Shown here: piece by piece, positions 63,003 to 64,000 of the stretch | Layout of the letters: every line of letters begins with the position of its first letter | How positions within the stretch are numbered: position 1 is the first letter of the stretch | NCBI RefSeq assembly: GCF_913777145.1 | Contig: NZ_CAJYPS010000027.1 | Span: forward strand, 186,001 to 250,000 | Direction of reading: 5' to 3' | From: an uncultured Roseateles sp. | GTDB taxonomy: Bacteria > Pseudomonadota > Gammaproteobacteria > Burkholderiales > Burkholderiaceae_C | Length of the DNA stretch: 64,000 nucleotides | Made by a program: the position numbers and the translations under genes | Notes under the pieces: generated by a model | What the model saw: only the letters and a program-made list of their open reading frames with translations | Told to the model about the DNA's origin: nothing | Databases searched by the model: none

Positions 63003-64000
63003 TCAGTCGCCGTCCACCCATTCCATGCGCGCGCCCAGCTCGGTGATGTGTTCGACGAAGTTGGGGTGGGCGCGGCGTATCGGCGTGGCGTTGCGGATCA
63101 CGCTCTTGCCGGGAATGCTGGCCGCCACCATCAGCAGCGCGATCGCGACGCGGATGATGTAGGGGCTCTCCACCTCGGCCGGGCTCAGCGGCTTGCCGCC
63201 GAAGGTGATCATGCGGTGCGGGTCGGACAGGAAGGCGTGGCCGCCGAACTTGGCCAGCTCACTGGTCCAGCCCATCGCGCCGTCGTAGACCTTGTTCCAG
63301 AACATCACGCTGCCCTCGGCCTTCACGCCCAGCGCGACGAAGATGGGCAGCAGGTCCACCGGCACATAGGGCCAGGGCGCGGCCTCGACCTTTTGCAGGA
63401 TGTTGCGGGTGAAGGGCTCCTTCACCTTGAGCTTGCCGCCCTCGGTGATCGCGCGGCTCCAGCCGTCCTCATGCACGATCTGCACGCCGAACTTCGCGAA
63501 GGTGCGGTCCAGCAGCGGGAACATCTCGGGCGCGCCGTTCTTCACGCGCACATCGCCGCCGGTGATGGCGCCCAGGGCGAGGAAGGTCACGATCTCGTGG
63601 AAGTCCTCGGTGAAGCTGAAGTCCGCACCGCCCAGTTCCTGCACGCCGGTGATCTTGAGCTTGGACGTGCCGTGACCTTCGATCTTGGCGCCCAGCTGCG
63701 ACATGAAGTTGCAGAACTCCTGCACATGGGGCTCGCTGGCGGCATTGGTCAGCGTGGACACGCCATCGGCCAGCGCGGCGCACAGCACGAAGTTCTCGGT
63801 GGTGGTGACCGACGCGTAGTCGGTCCAGTGGTCATTGGCCGTCAGCGGCCGTTGCACGCGCAGCACCAGGCCGTCGGGCAGACGCTCCACATCGGCGCCG
63901 AAGCGCTGGAACACCTCCACATGCGGGTCGATCTCGCGCGCACCCAGCGTGCAGCCCTTGACGTCGTCCTCGATGCGGGCGGCGCCGAAGCGCGCCATCA
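63003..64000 (-). CDS. murA: UDP-N-acetylglucosamine 1-carboxyvinyltransferase (partial)
   Basis: At least 331 C-terminal residues are present; the 5' end lies beyond 64000. The EPSP-synthase-like fold is clear from TNAASEPHVQEFCNFMSQLGA, the FHEIVTFLALGA segment and the C-terminal VESPYIIRVAIALLMVAAS. MurA adds enolpyruvyl to UDP-GlcNAc, the first committed step of peptidoglycan synthesis. The PCGx catalytic loop region would lie in the missing or early part. Divergence from the common MurA suggests a paralogue, with moderate confidence. Confidence 0.88.
   Translation of the reverse strand, partial: MARFGAARIEDDVKGCTLGAREIDPHVEVFQRFGADVERLPDGLVLRVQRPLTANDHWTDYASVTTTENFVLCAALADGVSTLTNAASEPHVQEFCNFMSQLGAKIEGHGTSKLKITGVQELGGADFSFTEDFHEIVTFLALGAITGGDVRVKNGAPEMFPLLDRTFAKFGVQIVHEDGWSRAITEGGKLKVKEPFTRNILQKVEAAPWPYVPVDLLPIFVALGVKAEGSVMFWNKVYDGAMGWTSELAKFGGHAFLSDPHRMITFGGKPLSPAEVESPYIIRVAIALLMVAASIPGKSVIRNATPIRRAHPNFVEHITELGARMEWVDGD

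Overview
The window is G+C-rich, densely packed chromosomal DNA from a betaproteobacterium of the order Burkholderiales, probably near Rubrivivax, Leptothrix or Roseateles. The evidence is a second long IF-1 gene, a PEP-CTERM protein, the argS / SPOR protein / dsbA order, lptA-lptB-rpoN, a three-subunit transhydrogenase, and a DUF3348 / DUF802 / OmpA / DUF2894 operon. The genus is inference. I see no rRNA, tRNA, CRISPR array, transposase or prophage. The 3' part of murA runs off the right edge.

Layout. 1-579 is a repeat-rich leader with a 248-bp nested palindrome. 580-11347 holds single housekeeping or accessory genes: PhoD phosphatase, SRPBCC protein, PEP-CTERM protein, chemoreceptor, hemolysin-III family protein, cold-shock protein, IF-1, a periplasmic solute-binding-like protein, acyl-CoA synthetase, DUF1330 protein and threonine aldolase. 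11530-16383 is a four-gene operon centred on a MotA/TolQ/ExbB-like channel protein with a very long coiled-coil tail and a MotB-like OmpA protein; this is the best candidate for an undescribed system. 17150-22023 couples an AmiD-like lipoprotein amidase to a dipeptide ABC transporter (DppBCDF-like), followed by a 77-bp tandem hairpin repeat. 22299-24418 has two small exported proteins and a Ser/Thr kinase fused to a cyclic-nucleotide-binding domain. 24457-33246 runs argS, a SPOR protein, two tandem dsbA genes, lptA, lptB, rpoN, rlmL and an exported hypothetical protein.

33225-40330 (minus strand) carries an MFS transporter, rsmE, a hypothetical gene, fadD and pntB/pntA2/pntA1. 40416-44877 (plus) carries a Nudix hydrolase, an esterase, mnmA and a NarL-type two-component pair. 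44849-56237 (minus) is a type II secretion / MSHA-like cluster: TIGR03790-type lipoprotein, GspG, GspF, a hairpin repeat block, GspE, PilN-, PilO- and PilP-like proteins, a secretin, three further pseudopilins and a CAP-domain protein at the end of the coupled chain. 56555-61172 has a TauE/SafE exporter preceded by a terminator-bearing leader, then HDOD and two GGDEF proteins. 61169-64000 has a pseudouridine synthase, a solute-binding-like protein and murA.

Many adjacent genes overlap by 1-8 bases and are probably translationally coupled. At least five start codons lie exactly 6 bases after a -10-like hexamer, which suggests leaderless mRNAs. Start sites were chosen by hand from Shine-Dalgarno sequences, overlaps and protein N-termini. 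Family assignments are recognition from sequence, not database searches.
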